This document shows positions 34,240 to 45,549 of a stretch of DNA of 64,000 nucleotides, one piece after another; positions within the stretch are counted from its first letter, which is position 1; each line of letters starts with the position of its first letter. The notes beneath the pieces were generated by a model. The model saw only the letters and a list, made by a program, of their open reading frames with translations. It made no database searches and had not been told where the DNA came from. The DNA comes from Colocasia esculenta (taxonomy: Eukaryota > Streptophyta > Magnoliopsida > Alismatales > Araceae), in assembly GCA_014218235.1 (NCBI GenBank), contig CM024753.1:186534348-186598347 (forward strand), given 5' to 3'. Both the position numbers and the translations under genes were made by a program.

Positions 34240-35708
34240 TCAGGTCTCTCTTGCAAGCTCGCGGCCCTCACGTGGCCGGATCTCTCTATACTCCCTGAGG
34301 TATGCCAGATATGTCTCGCGCTCCTCGTGCACCGTGGGTGGTAGGGCGTGAGTGGCACACACGCGCCACATCACTAGCATTCTCCGCACAGCCTGCTCGT
34401 CCTCTGGATCTCCCAGGCGTCTCGCTTTCATAGGAGGCAAGTATGATGGCTGAAGTAGCTTTGTCCTTGGCTTCCTGATCTGAAGATAGCACCTGTGTGG
34501 GTTGTAGAGAACCATCGCCATGTTTCCCACAAGCTGTAGGTCTAGTCCGCGCCCAAGGGGAAGCCAGATGTCCACTCCGCATAGCGCCGCTATGTCCATG
34601 GCGAAGTGCTCTATCGGAAGTGTGTTGAGGTATAGTCGCCATGTGCTCCGAGTCTTCTTGTCCTTCGTCCCGCACACAACGTGATCGGAGAATTTGGCCG
34701 CTCCACCAATGAAGCACAAAGGATGGCACCCTAAGATCCAGCTCTCCGTAGTGGGATTTTCTACAGGTTTAAATTTTATCCTCACTCCCAACCAGCACTC
34801 TAGGAGGATCATAGAGCCATGAAGTGGCCCCCCCGTAGCCGCCGATATGAGTCCCGCATAGAGGAAGGCCAACACCGCATGAGAGAGGGAGAGTCCTCGC
34901 CATACACCGCTAATGGCGCTAAGGTTTGCATGGTCTAAGAGGTGATCCCCGGACGGGAAGAGTACCACCCCACACAAGCATATAGCCATGGCTTTGGCTA
35001 TCTCTTGGTAGTTCCCACACTTGTTTTTACAGTGAGATATGACCCACTTAGACAAGGGGACTAGGTGAATGTGTTGAGGGCTAATCATAGTGTATACATG
35101 TCCAGGATCCATCATGAATTCACCTAGGATGAGTTTCGGGTTAATGGGCTCAACGGTGTAACTAGTTTTCTGCTCATATCCCCTTGTAGTCTTGGGTAGG
35201 GCCATAAATGCTTCAACCTCTTCAAGTAAGACGGTGGCCTCAAATTTTGGGAAAAGAAAAGTGTGAGTTTGTGGGTGACAAAGCTCGATCAAAGCAGTGA
35301 TGTTATGCCAATCAAAGGAAATCTTATGATAGTTATGGGCAGCTATCAAGATACCCCCCAACCCCACTCTCTCAAGGCGCGGATCACATGCATGGGTAGA
35401 GCTTTGATCATGGGTGCTATCCACGTGAGCTTAGAGTATCGGCGGGAGCCGGGGAAGAGCTAGAGGAGAAGAAGAAGAAAAGAGAGGAGAAGAAGCAGAA
35501 CATGAATTAATGTAGAAATTCAAAGTTTAAAATCACTGAAAATTGAAAAGATCATCTTACATACCTCTCTTACATCGCCATTGCTACTCAGATGATTGGG
35601 GATGTCCGTCAACCTCAGGAGCTCGCTGAAGGACGTCTGGGTGCGCTTGGGACCTCCATAGGAAGCCACTTCACCCATGGGAGCACTTGGAGCTCTCTTC
35701 ATGGCCAT
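34240..35708 (-). pseudogene. DUF7745-like gene, two exons, one-base deletion, antisense to the Tat element
   Basis: Exon 1 is 35708-35565 (48 codons, ATG GCC ATG, MAMKRAPSAPMGEV). The intron is 35564-35460 (GTATGT to a pyrimidine-rich CTCCTCTAG). Exon 2 is 35459-34240. Exon 2 is 1,220 bases, one short of whole codons, and the frame from exon 1 changes at a G6 run near 35355. A single-base loss explains this. The downstream 394-codon frame is otherwise intact: ALIELCHPQTHTFLFP, VLLEEVEAFMALP, AMAICLCGVVLFPSGDHLLD, GSMILLECWLGVRI. This pattern matches DUF7745-type plant proteins found with transposons; function unknown. Upstream lie a clean TATA box (35793-35783) and a GCGAC motif cluster. It is tandem with the PMD gene and in the same orientation. 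Confidence 0.75.
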
Positions 35709-35782
35709 GGGAGACTTGGGGGCTTGAAGAGAAGAAGAGAGAGAGTGAACTCCGAATTTGGACCTCTCTCCCCCCCCCCCTC

Positions 35783-35793
35783 CCTTATTTATA
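35783..35793 (-). promoter_or_regulatory. TATA box of the DUF7745-like gene
   Basis: Minus strand TATAAATAAGG, 75-85 bp upstream of the ATG at 35708 and followed by a G-rich run. The nearest GCGAC unit is about 136 bp upstream. Confidence 0.7.
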
Positions 35794-35928
35794 GACCTTT
35801 AGGACTCCTATTCATGGTGGGAGAGGGTTTAGGAAGGCTAATGGAAGTTAAACCCGGACTAGGAAGCCTTAAGAGTCCAAGTGAGAAGCAAACATGGAGT
35901 TCTTTTGTGTTCTGGGTGCAAAACATGT

Positions 35929-36018
35929 GATCGCGACGCATCGACACGTCGCCACTTGGTCGCGATAAGGTTATCGTCGCGTTCACTTTAAGATAGCGAC
36001 AGTCATACCGTCGCGTTC
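35929..36018 (-). promoter_or_regulatory. GCGAC-N9/10-GTCGC motif cluster upstream of the DUF7745-like gene (three units)
   Basis: Units start at 35929 (10-bp spacer), 35958 and 35992 (9-bp spacers). They lie about 220-310 bp upstream of the start codon. Confidence 0.75.
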
Positions 36019-36789
36019 AATGTTTGAGTTTTGTTGGCTAATTCTCTATTGCCACTTTGAGATATGTTTGCACTTATGCTTTAAGTTCTCCAATTACTTC
36101 GGTGCATTCTAAGTTGTATCTTGTTATCTTTATTGCTTTATATCTTGAAAATAAAAAATAAAAAAGAAAAGTCATAAAAATCAAAAGACAGCTCGTCAGG
36201 TAAGTTCAGGTAAGTATTTCTAACCTTAATATCTGCATTACTATATGTATCTACTCTACTATATCATCTCAAGGACCGGTTGGTTCTCAGTGTGTTCCAG
36301 GATCTGAGTTCCCCTTCACCAAAAACAAGGATGATCTAGGTGCGCACTGTTAATCGTTGGATAGGCCGTTAGATGGTATGGCTCGGGGACGTTGGATTCT
36401 ATCGCACGCCGGGGATGCGAAGTGTCTTGACTCTTGCTCATTTTGTCTAGCAATATTATCCTTGAGTATTTGTTATTTTCTCCTTTTCCTTGCATTTTAT
36501 TCAATGGTTTCTTTTTCTTTAGCCCAGCATGCATCATTTAGGATCTTTGAGCTTCATGCTTCATGATTAGTTAAAGCCAGCTTCGCGATGATGTTTCAAC
36601 ACAAATATTCATTTCTCAGACAGGAATTTCATTCCATTCCGAATTTGAAAGTTCTCTTCGAGCTAGTTGCTCCGTCCAGTTTGCCAGTATGGTTCTTATT
36701 CAGGATTCCTCTCATCCTCATTCATTATATCAGTCATTCCTTTCCCTCCGATCCGCTCATTAGTCATGAATCGCTCAAAGCCTAGAGTC
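36019..36789 (+). other. Tat 3' region, second part (no gene seen)
   Basis: A/T-rich and non-coding, with an A-rich tract (about 36145-36190). It joins 48377 after removal of Sirevirus B. Confidence 0.55.
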
Positions 36790-36794
36790 GAATC
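36790..36794. repeat. Target-site duplication of Sirevirus B, left copy (gaatc)
   Basis: Identical to 48372-48376. Confidence 0.9.
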
Positions 36795-37043
36795 TGTTGG
36801 GTTCATATTTTGGAAACTAAGTGAATTCACATTCTAAATGATAAATGATAATCAAACAATGTTTTTAATGATGAATGAGTTGAATTGAGGTTTCATACAT
36901 GTCCATTAACATGATACAATATTTGGTTATCTATGTCTTCATTATACCTAACTATACATGTTTTATCATGTAGGTACAAGTGCATATAACCAAGCCTTCA
37001 CAAATCATGAGAAAATGATCACATGTACATTATATACATGTAC

Positions 37044-37324
37044 CTGTCGACAGACCCAAAGGCATATGTCGACAGATGCCACAGTTGTGATCAGACAGAA
37101 AAGTGCTATGTTCAGAAAAAGAGCACCTGTCGACAGATGCTCAGAAACCTATCGATAGATGTCACAGACAGAAATGCCAGAGTTCTATGTTTTGGCAAAA
37201 CTGACCTTGTCTGTTGACAGATGGATGTCGCCTGTCGACAGATGCCACAGGCCAGAGCAACCTGAAGTCTGTCTATTGCAAATCTGTTGCAATCTGTCGA
37301 CAGACACTCAGCACCTGTCGACAG
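37044..37324 (+). promoter_or_regulatory. Four paired boxes in Sirevirus B 5' LTR
   Basis: Pairs start at 37044/37066, 37127/37149, 37211/37232 and 37294/37315 (22, 22, 21, 21). Same number of pairs and same position relative to TATA as in Sirevirus A, although the surrounding LTR sequence is different. Confidence 0.85.
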
Positions 37325-37411
37325 ACGTAGAGAATCTTCAAATACGGAAACCTTCCTTCATATCCAAGATTGTGTTTTCAAGTCCCACGACTCTCCATAT
37401 GAAAACACAAC

Positions 37412-37419
37412 TATATAAG
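37412..37419 (+). promoter_or_regulatory. TATA box of Sirevirus B 5' LTR
   Basis: TATATAAG, 87 bp after the last box (37315-37324). Confidence 0.75.
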
Positions 37420-38129
37420 CATCCTTTTGAAGAGAATCTCGTAAAAAAAGCAGCCACAACTAAAAACCCTAAAGCCAAGTCCAAGAGAAAAGAGTTGCTG
37501 CTGCTCTGCTTCAAGTCTGCAGTGCAGAGACCGAAAGATCTGTTGATCCTGCAGTACTGAAGATAGATCGTCATGGATTCAACCTTCTCTATCAATCCAA
37601 AGCAGTCAAGTCGAAGTTTGAACTCCATCCAGACGTTCTCAGAAGAGTTCCACATCAGGATTTACTCCTATACTCTGAACTCTTCCTGTTTCACAATTCT
37701 TATCAATCGTGTGTGTGTTTGTGTGATTCAAGCGTCTCTTGTGCTTGAGATCACGTGTGTGTGTTGTTCTGATCGTGGGTGCACATCAGAAAACGCGTGT
37801 GTGTGTGAGTTGTAGTCACCGAACTCGCTCATAAGCAGTTTATTCTGTGTGTGTGTGTGTGCCGTGGACGTAGGATACACTGTTGTGTACTCCGAACCAC
37901 GTAAATCTGCGTGTCTCGTGGTTTGATCGTTTCTACGATAGATGTTTGATAGACACGTTCATATTCACACGCTAGATAGGTTTCTACATCATCTACACAT
38001 AGTTTAGATCTTGATATGTCTTGTTAATCTGTGCTTTAGAAAAAGAACGCGATAATAGTTTTTAAGAGACAGTATTCTATTCAACCCCCCTTCTAGATTA
38101 CCATATTGGGAATTCCACAACCCTTCAAT

Positions 38130-38142
38130 TGGTATCAGAGCC
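38130..38142 (+). other. Primer-binding site of Sirevirus B (initiator Met-tRNA type)
   Basis: TGGTATCAGAGCC two bases after the LTR end, the standard plant copia primer site. Confidence 0.93.
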
Positions 38143-38202
38143 AGGTTTCTCCGATTTGTTGCTTTATCTATTTGATCTTATGATCAGGAGATTCACGGTC
38201 AA

Positions 38203-40195
38203 ATGGAATCTACCAAGGGGTATATGGCTGAGGGACACTCAGTGACCAGGCCACCCTTCTTTGATGGCACTGACTATCCCTATTGGAAAAACCGTATGCA
38301 GGTGTTTCTACGTGCACAAAACTTTGAACTATGGAAGATAGTCAGCAAAGGAGCGTACATACTACCTCAGGATGAAGATACATGGACCAAGGACCAGATT
38401 GCCAAAGGGACACTCAACTGGAGCGCCCTCAACATGATGTAGTGCACGGTCCACCCAAAGGAGTATTCGAGAGTCTCCACATGCACCTCAGCAAAGGAGA
38501 TGTGGGACAAGCTCGAGTTGATATATGAAGGTATGTCTGAGGTGAGAGAATCCAAGGTAAGCATACTAGTCTCAGAATATGAAATGTTTAAGATGAACCA
38601 TGATGAGACAATTTCTGACATGTTTGCTAGATTCATGGTACTTATAAATGGATTGAAAGGTCTTAAGAAGGAATACTCAGAGAGTGATTTGGTGAGGAAG
38701 ATACTTCGGTCTCTTCCATCCTCTTGGAACACCAAAGTCACTGTCATGAGGATTCCAAGAATCTTTCAACAATGAAAGTGGATGAATTGATTGGATCTCT
38801 CATGACTTATGAACTAAATGTAAAAAGAAAAGAAACTGAAGAGAATCCAAGGAATCAATTGCCTTGAAGGCTTCCAACAAAGTATCTTCATATTCCAAAA
38901 AGAGTGCCCAACAGGAAGGTTCTGAGTCTGAAACCTCTACTGATAGTGAGAATGACGAAATGGCCATGCTCACTAGACAGTTTAAGAAGTTCCTAAAATT
39001 CAAGAGAAGAGGTTCAGGAAACTCCGAACCTTTCCAAAAAGGCACCAACAGGTTTGACACGTCCAATAAAAAATCTGATGTTGTGTGCTATGAGTGCAAG
39101 AAGCAGGGACACATGAGAGGAGAGTGCCCCGAGCTCAAGAAGAAACTGAAAAGGGACAAGTTCATCTTCAAGAAAGCCAAAGCAATGCTGGCTACATGGA
39201 GTGATGAAGACGATGACGAAAAAAGTCAAGCTACCTCGGGAGATGACGAGATTCACTGTCTTATGGCAAGGAGTGATGACTCCTCTGAGGTAAATTCTTC
39301 CTTTGAATCATTTTCTACTACTGAATGGGAAGAAGCTTACACTGTCCTTTTTGAAAAATTCTGTCAATTCAAATCAGAAAATAAAGCACTCAAGAAGAGA
39401 GTTAATTCCCTTGTTCATGAAACTGATAATAATGATGAAATTGAATCTCTGAATAAGGTAATTGACATGATGAAAATAGATGAACAAACACACAGTGAAG
39501 AGATGGATAGCATGAAAATTAAGCTTCAAGAAGTTCAAAAAGAGAAAGATGATCTAATGAACTCTCTTGAAACTCTAAACAGTGAGCATGCTAATCTAAA
39601 AGAGAAATTGGAAAAAGCTGAAAAGGAGTTAAAAGGCAAATCAAAGGATCTATCTAGTTTTGTTAAGAGCAAACAGAATCTAGATGCAATCTTAGGATCC
39701 AATGTGTTTGTTGCTAGACATGGGATTGGGTTTCAAAATCCTAAGCCAAAGGAAATTGGCAAAAATCTGTTGACTGATTTCATTGATCCTACCTCAAGTT
39801 CTAGCAATCTAAATCCCTCAAAGAAAAGGAAAAATCAATCCAAGGGTAAAAACCAGGAACCTAAGGCTACCACATTTGTTCCAACTAAGCTTAAGGAGTT
39901 TGCTACTAACCCCAAACAGGGATGTCCCAAGGAAAAATAAGTCCCTAAAGCTAAGTTCACTTGACAACAAAAGGGTAAGATGGCTATGCATGCTCCTAAG
40001 AATCCAAAGCCCACTGTTGTTCATAAGCCATCATCATGTAAACTCTGTAAAAAGATTGGGCACAATGAAAATCAATGCTGGAACAATCCAATAAAACAGA
40101 AAGTCAAACAAATTTGGATTCCAAAGCATTTACTGTTTGGCATGAATGATAAAACGGCACCCAAAGTAATTTGGGTACCAAAACCTCTTGTCTAA
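38203..40195 (+). pseudogene. gag: Sirevirus B gag, with stops and frameshifts
   Basis: Starts at ATG 38203 (MESTKGYMAEGHSV). TAG at 38440-38442, a frameshift near 38750 and another near 38850, then a long open stretch (38864-39940), then TAA 39938 and TGA 39962 before the last part. Domains: UBN2-type gag, zinc knuckle 1 CYECKKQGHMRGEC (about 39090), a coiled coil (39330-39680), zinc knuckle 2 CKLCKKIGHNENQC (about 40040-40080). Both knuckles keep C-C-H-C. The end (IWVPKPLV then TAA 40193-40195) overlaps pol by 8 bases in a different frame, exactly as in Sirevirus A. It encodes the virus-like particle protein. Confidence 0.9.
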
Positions 40196-43100
40196 TCCAC
40201 ATGTGCAGGAATGCCTACCAGCTCACAATCAAAACAAATGGTACCTGGATAGTGGCTGCTCGAGGCATATGACGGGCGATAAAGAAAATTTTAGTTTACT
40301 CGTGGAAAAAGACGGAGGTCACGTTGTCTTTGGAGGTAACAACAAAGGCCAGATCATCGGCTCAGGTAAGGTTGGTAAGTTTGCCTCCAACTCAATAGAT
40401 AATGTACTATTAGTTGATGGTCTTCATCACAATTTGCTTAGCATAAGTCAATTGTGTGATAAGGGCCATAAAATTGTTTTTGAATCAGATTCATGTCAAA
40501 TCCTTGATAAGGAAACAGGAAGTCTCAAATTTTCTGGAAAAAGAATGAATAACATCTACATGGTTGATTTAGATGATCCAGAAAATAATGATTTATGTCT
40601 TGTAGCAAATAAACAGGATGAGCTAACATTGTGGCATCGTAGGCTTGGTCATGCGAGTTACAATGTTTTGCACAAGAACATGAGGCTCAAACTAGTAAGT
40701 GGACTTCCTGAAATCCCATTCAATAAAAATGAAAATTTCTGTGATGCATGTGCACAGGGAAAGCAGACCCGAAAATCCTTCAAATCAAAAGCACCGGTAA
40801 GTACTTCCAAAGCTTATGAACTGTTGCACATGGACCTATTTGGACCTACTAGAATATTGAGTCTCAATGGCAAACGATATGGTTTTGTCATTGTAGATGA
40901 TTTTTCTAGGTTCACTTGGGTGAAGTTTCTGGCTCATAAGAATGATGCACTTAATGTTTTTGAAGAATTCTTCAATAAAATTGAGCATGGAAATGTCCAC
41001 AAGATATGCTCCATCCGCACTGATCACGAGGGAGAATTTGACAACAACTCCTTCACTGATTTCTGCAGGAACCAAGGAATAGAACACTTGTTCTCCTCCC
41101 CAAGAACTCTAGAACAAAACGGGGTTATGGAGAGGAAAAATAGAACCTTGGTGGAGATGGCTCGTACGCTTCTGGTCGAAAATCAACTTGCAAGAACCTT
41201 TTGGGCAGAAGCGGTAAACACGTCATGCTACATTCTTAATCGAGCCATGGTAAGACCGGTATTCAAGAAAACTCCCTATGAGCTTCTGAAAGGTAAGAAA
41301 CCATCCCTTGGATACTTCAGAGTTTTTGGTTCAAAGGTGTTCATACATAACAATGATAAAACTGATTTGGACAAATTCGAAGCCAAAAGCGACAGAGGTA
41401 TTTTTCTTAGATACTCAGAACACTCTAGAGCTTATAGAGTGTTTAATCTTAAAACCATAAAAGTGGAAGAAACTCCACATGTTGTATTTGATGAATCTCA
41501 AACCAAATCTAACAGTTCTAATCCTTACAGGTTTCAAGATGAAACTGAAGATACAACACATGAAGAACTGCAAAGCAAACCAAATACAATCTCTAAGTCA
41601 GTTCCAAAAATAAACAGTGGCTATCTACGCAGGTACAATGATGAAGATGACGGACTTCTGTTCAGAAATGAAGATGAAGTACTGCACAAGATCCACAACA
41701 CGAGGATGAACTACAACATGAAAGTCCTCCAGCCACCCCTCCTCCAGAACAGTCTTCTGAAGTGCAGATCAACCCGGTCCTTCAACAATCACAAATGTGA
41801 GGTACTCTAAAGCACATCCACTTGAGAATGTCATAGGTAACATAAATGATTCAGTTCAAACTCGGTCTCAAGTTAATCAAATAGTTGAACATGATCATTC
41901 AGCCTTTGTCTCTCAAGTGGAGCCTAAAAATGTTGAAGAAGCCTTGAAAGAAAACTCATGGATTGATGCTATGCATGAGGAGCTAGGCCAATTTCAAAGA
42001 AATAATGCCTGGAGTTTAGTTCCTAGAACCCACGAAATTTCTGTAATTGGGACAAGATGGGTCTTTAGGAATAAACTAAATGAAGAGGGAAAGTGGTGAG
42101 AAACAAGGCTAGACTGGTTGCAAAGGTTATAATCAGGAATTTGGTGTGGATTTTGAAGAATCTTTTGCACCTGTAGCTAGGCTAGAAGCAGTCAGAATCT
42201 TGTTAGCTTATGCATGTTCAAATAAGTTCAAGCTATATCAAATGGATGTTAAAACTGCTTTCTTAAATGGCTACATTAAAGAGGAAGTTTATGTCTCTCA
42301 ACCACCTAGCTTTGAACTTCATGACAAACCAAACCATGCATACAAATTGCACAAGGCTCTCTATGGTTTGAAACAGGCACCCCGAGCTTGGTACGACAGG
42401 CTAAGCCAATTTCTGGTAAGCAAAAACTACTCTCGAGGTAAAGTAGACCAAACTCTCTTTACAAAGAAAATTCGCACACACATCATTGTTGTTCAAGTCT
42501 ATGTGGACGACATAATCTTTGGTTCTACAAACCCTTCACTGTGTGAAGAATTCTCACATCACATGCACAGTGAATTTGAGATGAGTTTAATGGGGGAGCT
42601 TCAATTTTTTCTTGGTCTGCAGGTCAAGCAAATGGAAGATGGCTTCTTCATAAACCAAGAAAAATATGTCAAAGAGCTTCTCAAGAGATTTCAGTTTGAA
42701 ACTGCAAAACCTGCCTCAACGCCGATGAGCACAAGCATTAAGCTAGAAAGTGATGCGAAAGGTAAACCGATAGATGCTAAATACTTCCGAGGTATGATCG
42801 GCTCACTCCTCTATCTTACTGCAAGTAGACCTGACATACAATTCAGTGTTTGCCTCTATGCTAGATATCAATCTAGTCTAAAGGAAAGCCACCTAATTGC
42901 AGTTAAGAGAATATTCAGGTATCTCTCAGGTACACATGACATGGGTCTTTGGTATTCAGTAGGTAGTAGCTTTAACTTAATCTCATATTCTGATGCTGAC
43001 TATGTTGGATGTAAAATTGACAAGAAGAGCACTAGTGGGTATTGCCAGATGCTTGGTGGTTGCATGGTTTCGTGGGCATCCAAGAAGCAACATTCGGTTG

Positions 43101-43444
43101 CACTCTCCACTGCAGAGGCAGAATATGTTGCTGCAGGGAGTTGTGCAACACAAGTGTTGTGGATAAAAAGCCAGTTGTGTGACTACGACATTGACCTTGG
43201 ATGCACACCAATCCTATGTGACAACACTAGTGCAATAAATCTATCAAAAAATCCCATTCAACACTCTAAGACAAAACACATAGAAATCCGTCATCACTTC
43301 TTGAGAGATGAGGTAGCCAATAGAAATTTGGAAATTAACTTCATACCAACAGAACAACAACTAGCTGATATCTTTACAAAACCATTGGCTGAGGATAGGT
43401 TCACATCCCTTAGAAGAGAATTACACTTACGTAAAATTCAGTGA
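40188..43444 (+). pseudogene. pol: Sirevirus B pol, frameshifted
   Basis: Protease WYLDSGCSRHMTGD. Pre-integrase LTLWHRRLGHASYNVL with CDACAQGKQTRKSF (zinc ligands intact, unlike A). Integrase HMDLFGPTRILS, RTDHEGEFDN (Gly of the usual DHGGEF changed to Glu) and NGVMERKNRTL. The frame breaks in the acidic linker (about 41650-41800) and again near 42095-42146. RT (42146-42800): MDVKTAFLNGYIKEE, YGLKQAPRAWYD, YVDDIIFG. RNase H (42960-43400): SDADYVGCKIDKKSTSGYC, STAEAEYVAA, LCDNTSAINLSKNP, DIFTKPLAEDRF. There is no start codon at the 5' end in frame; expression would need +1 recoding from gag. Confidence 0.93.
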
Positions 43445-43494
43445 CACAAATCCCAAGTCCTTGATGAATGTTCCTTGTAAGCAACAACTATGGG

Positions 43495-43573
43495 GTATAT
43501 CAAATGGTGATTTGTGGAAAAACAAGTTCGGCTTGTTTGGAAACTTTCATTATGCGTGAGAAAATATTCTCCG
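43495..43573 (+). other. Conserved non-coding block after the pol stop
   Basis: About 79 bp, from TATATCAAATGGTGAT to GAAAATATTCTCCG, nearly identical to 12767-12687 (minus) in Sirevirus A although the surrounding spacer is diverged. It contains a GAGAA/TTCTC inverted repeat. Confidence 0.75.
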
Positions 43574-43931
43574 TCAAGTACCCGTAGTTGGAGCCCATTA
43601 AGGGACATCCATGTTGGATAAAGGGGTAAGTTTCATTTCATTAGCCAAATTACTCTGAAAAACAAAAAAAAAATCATAAATCGAAAAATACCAAAAACAG
43701 TCTCAATTCCATGAATGGTCTGCTGAATACATGTGTGCATATCTTGCTTGAATTGAATTGCATTGCTTAAACTTTGTGTCTTTTCATGAGCACACATCAT
43801 GGGGGAGCTAGTTTAGATTAGATGGGTGTTGTTGTGAAGGACATTCCTTACGATTGATGTTCATATTCTCCTTCACAAATAATTATCATTTCACATTCAA
43901 ATCTTCCTCTAAACTGGCCTTCAACAAGGAT

Positions 43932-44202
43932 CTGTCGACATCCCTTCCTTTCCTTGTCGACAGATAGACTTCCACAGAACACAGGTTCTGAACTCTGTGT
44001 GCATCTGTCGACAGTCGACCATGCATCTGTCGACAGATCGCACAGGTTTTGTCCTCCCTGCACAGCCTACAATCTGTCTGTGTGCAGCTGTCGATAGACA
44101 CAACTTGGCTTGTCGACAGATAACACAGTCATCACATCAAGCAGAACATTCATTCATCTGTCTGTGTGTGACTGTCGACAAGCTCTTCCTAGCTGTCGAC
44201 AG
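43932..44202 (+). promoter_or_regulatory. Distal cluster of four box pairs, Sirevirus B spacer
   Basis: Pairs start at 43932/43954, 44005/44027, 44088/44110 and 44172/44193 (22, 22, 22, 21). The pairs themselves recur every 73-84 bp. Confidence 0.85.
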
Positions 44203-45255
44203 ACACACTTCTACTTGGAATTTCAAGCCCATTCAATCAAAAACTCCTTGAGCTAGTTTCTCTAATAATGTCTAAGGTGTCTATATGGTGTTAATTCATA
44301 TATGACCACATCATGTGCATAATATATTAAAGCTATTTTCAACAATCTTGTGATTTTTACATACTACTCATGTTAAGTCTAGGTTCTATCATTCTGGAAC
44401 ATTTCACTATTTTCGAAAACTTAACACCTAACTCTTCTACATCATTTCCAAGTAGGCAAACATGGTTCCCTTTTTCTTTAAAGGAATTATGATCACTGAG
44501 TTTAATGTCTACAATTGATAGATAATCAATCACTACATTGATCTACAGTTATTAAAACAATACTTGGAGAAAAGCTACCTATTTCTAAACAATTTCATTC
44601 CATTAGCTTAAAATGAATTAAATTTGGAAAAATGTAGAGCAATGATGAGTTTTTGCTAAGTAACCGGGGAGTGAGCATCACAAATGTTTGCCCTCGCGTC
44701 AAAAGGCTCATTCATCAACTCTGTACAACGGTATGATGGACAATTTCACTGAGTAACTGGGGGTACGGGCACGTATAATGTCTACCCTCATGTTCAAAGG
44801 TGAGAAGTCTTCTTAACTACCACTTTTTCCCATTGCATAAAAGAATGGCAAATATGGACAATAATGGAATAGTGTGAAGCCTCCACTGAGTGATAATTCC
44901 CATGGGTCATTGATGTTTTTGAATGTCTTGGCATTTAGATATTTCTCTCCTTGATCATTTGAACCTCAACTACGAGAATTATGTGGTCCTACACTCTAAT
45001 TAATAAAGAGAAGAGTAAAAGTGTTTCTTTCTGATGTCAGTGGGTGTTTCCTTTATGCTTCAACTTCAGACTAATTAAGTATTATGTTTGAACCATAAAG
45101 GATATTGAAGTGGCCTTCTTATCTCCATGTAAATGATTGGTCTCTATTATGTCTTCACCTTCTATACACCTTAAGTCATCAGTCAAAAATCACTACTCAA
45201 GAATTTTCTTTTAAATTCCACATCAAACATCAACAAGCATACATTCTGTAGGGAT

Positions 45256-45287
45256 CTGTCGATAGCTCCAAATTCATCTGTCGACAG
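45256..45287 (+). promoter_or_regulatory. Proximal box pair upstream of ORF3, Sirevirus B
   Basis: CTGTCGATAG (45256) and CTGTCGACAG (45278), 22 bp apart and 88 bp before the TTTAAATAGG box. Confidence 0.8.
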
Positions 45288-45375
45288 ACGGCGGCTGCCC
45301 TGTTCGGAAGTCCAACGGACACGCCGTTTGGTGCTGATTTGGTGGGCCTTTGCCTTTTAAACTTCCCCCCAATTC

Positions 45376-45385
45376 TTTAAATAGG
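45376..45385 (+). promoter_or_regulatory. Candidate TATA box for ORF3 of Sirevirus B
   Basis: TTTAAATAGG, about 165 bp upstream of the ORF3 ATG, followed by a CT-rich leader. Confidence 0.55.
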
Positions 45386-45549
45386 CAACTCCGGCCCTTC
45401 CACCTCCAACACCACCCCAATCATCCCCTCCTTCTCCCACATACATCCCTTTCCCCTTTCTGGACGGGAAACCCTACCTCCATCTTCCTTCCTCTTCCCT
45501 CTGTCTCCTGCCCTTCTTCCCTTTCCTACATCCTTGCCTCATCTTTTCC

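Larger units (their letters stand above)
36795..38127 (+). repeat. Sirevirus B 5' LTR
   Basis: 1,333 bp, TGTTGGGTTC to CAACCCTTCA. Four box pairs (37044-37324), TATATAAG (37412-37419), leader with GT-rich microsatellite (37700-37862), GTGGACGTAGGATACAC, and the C-rich CAACCCCCCTTCTAG near the end. Confidence 0.95.
43445..45549 (+). other. Sirevirus B spacer between pol and ORF3
   Basis: No gene. It contains the conserved post-pol block (43495-43573), four distal box pairs (43932-44202), a duplicated element (units about 44658-44712 and 44751-44805), the proximal box pair and a TATA-like box for ORF3. Confidence 0.75.
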
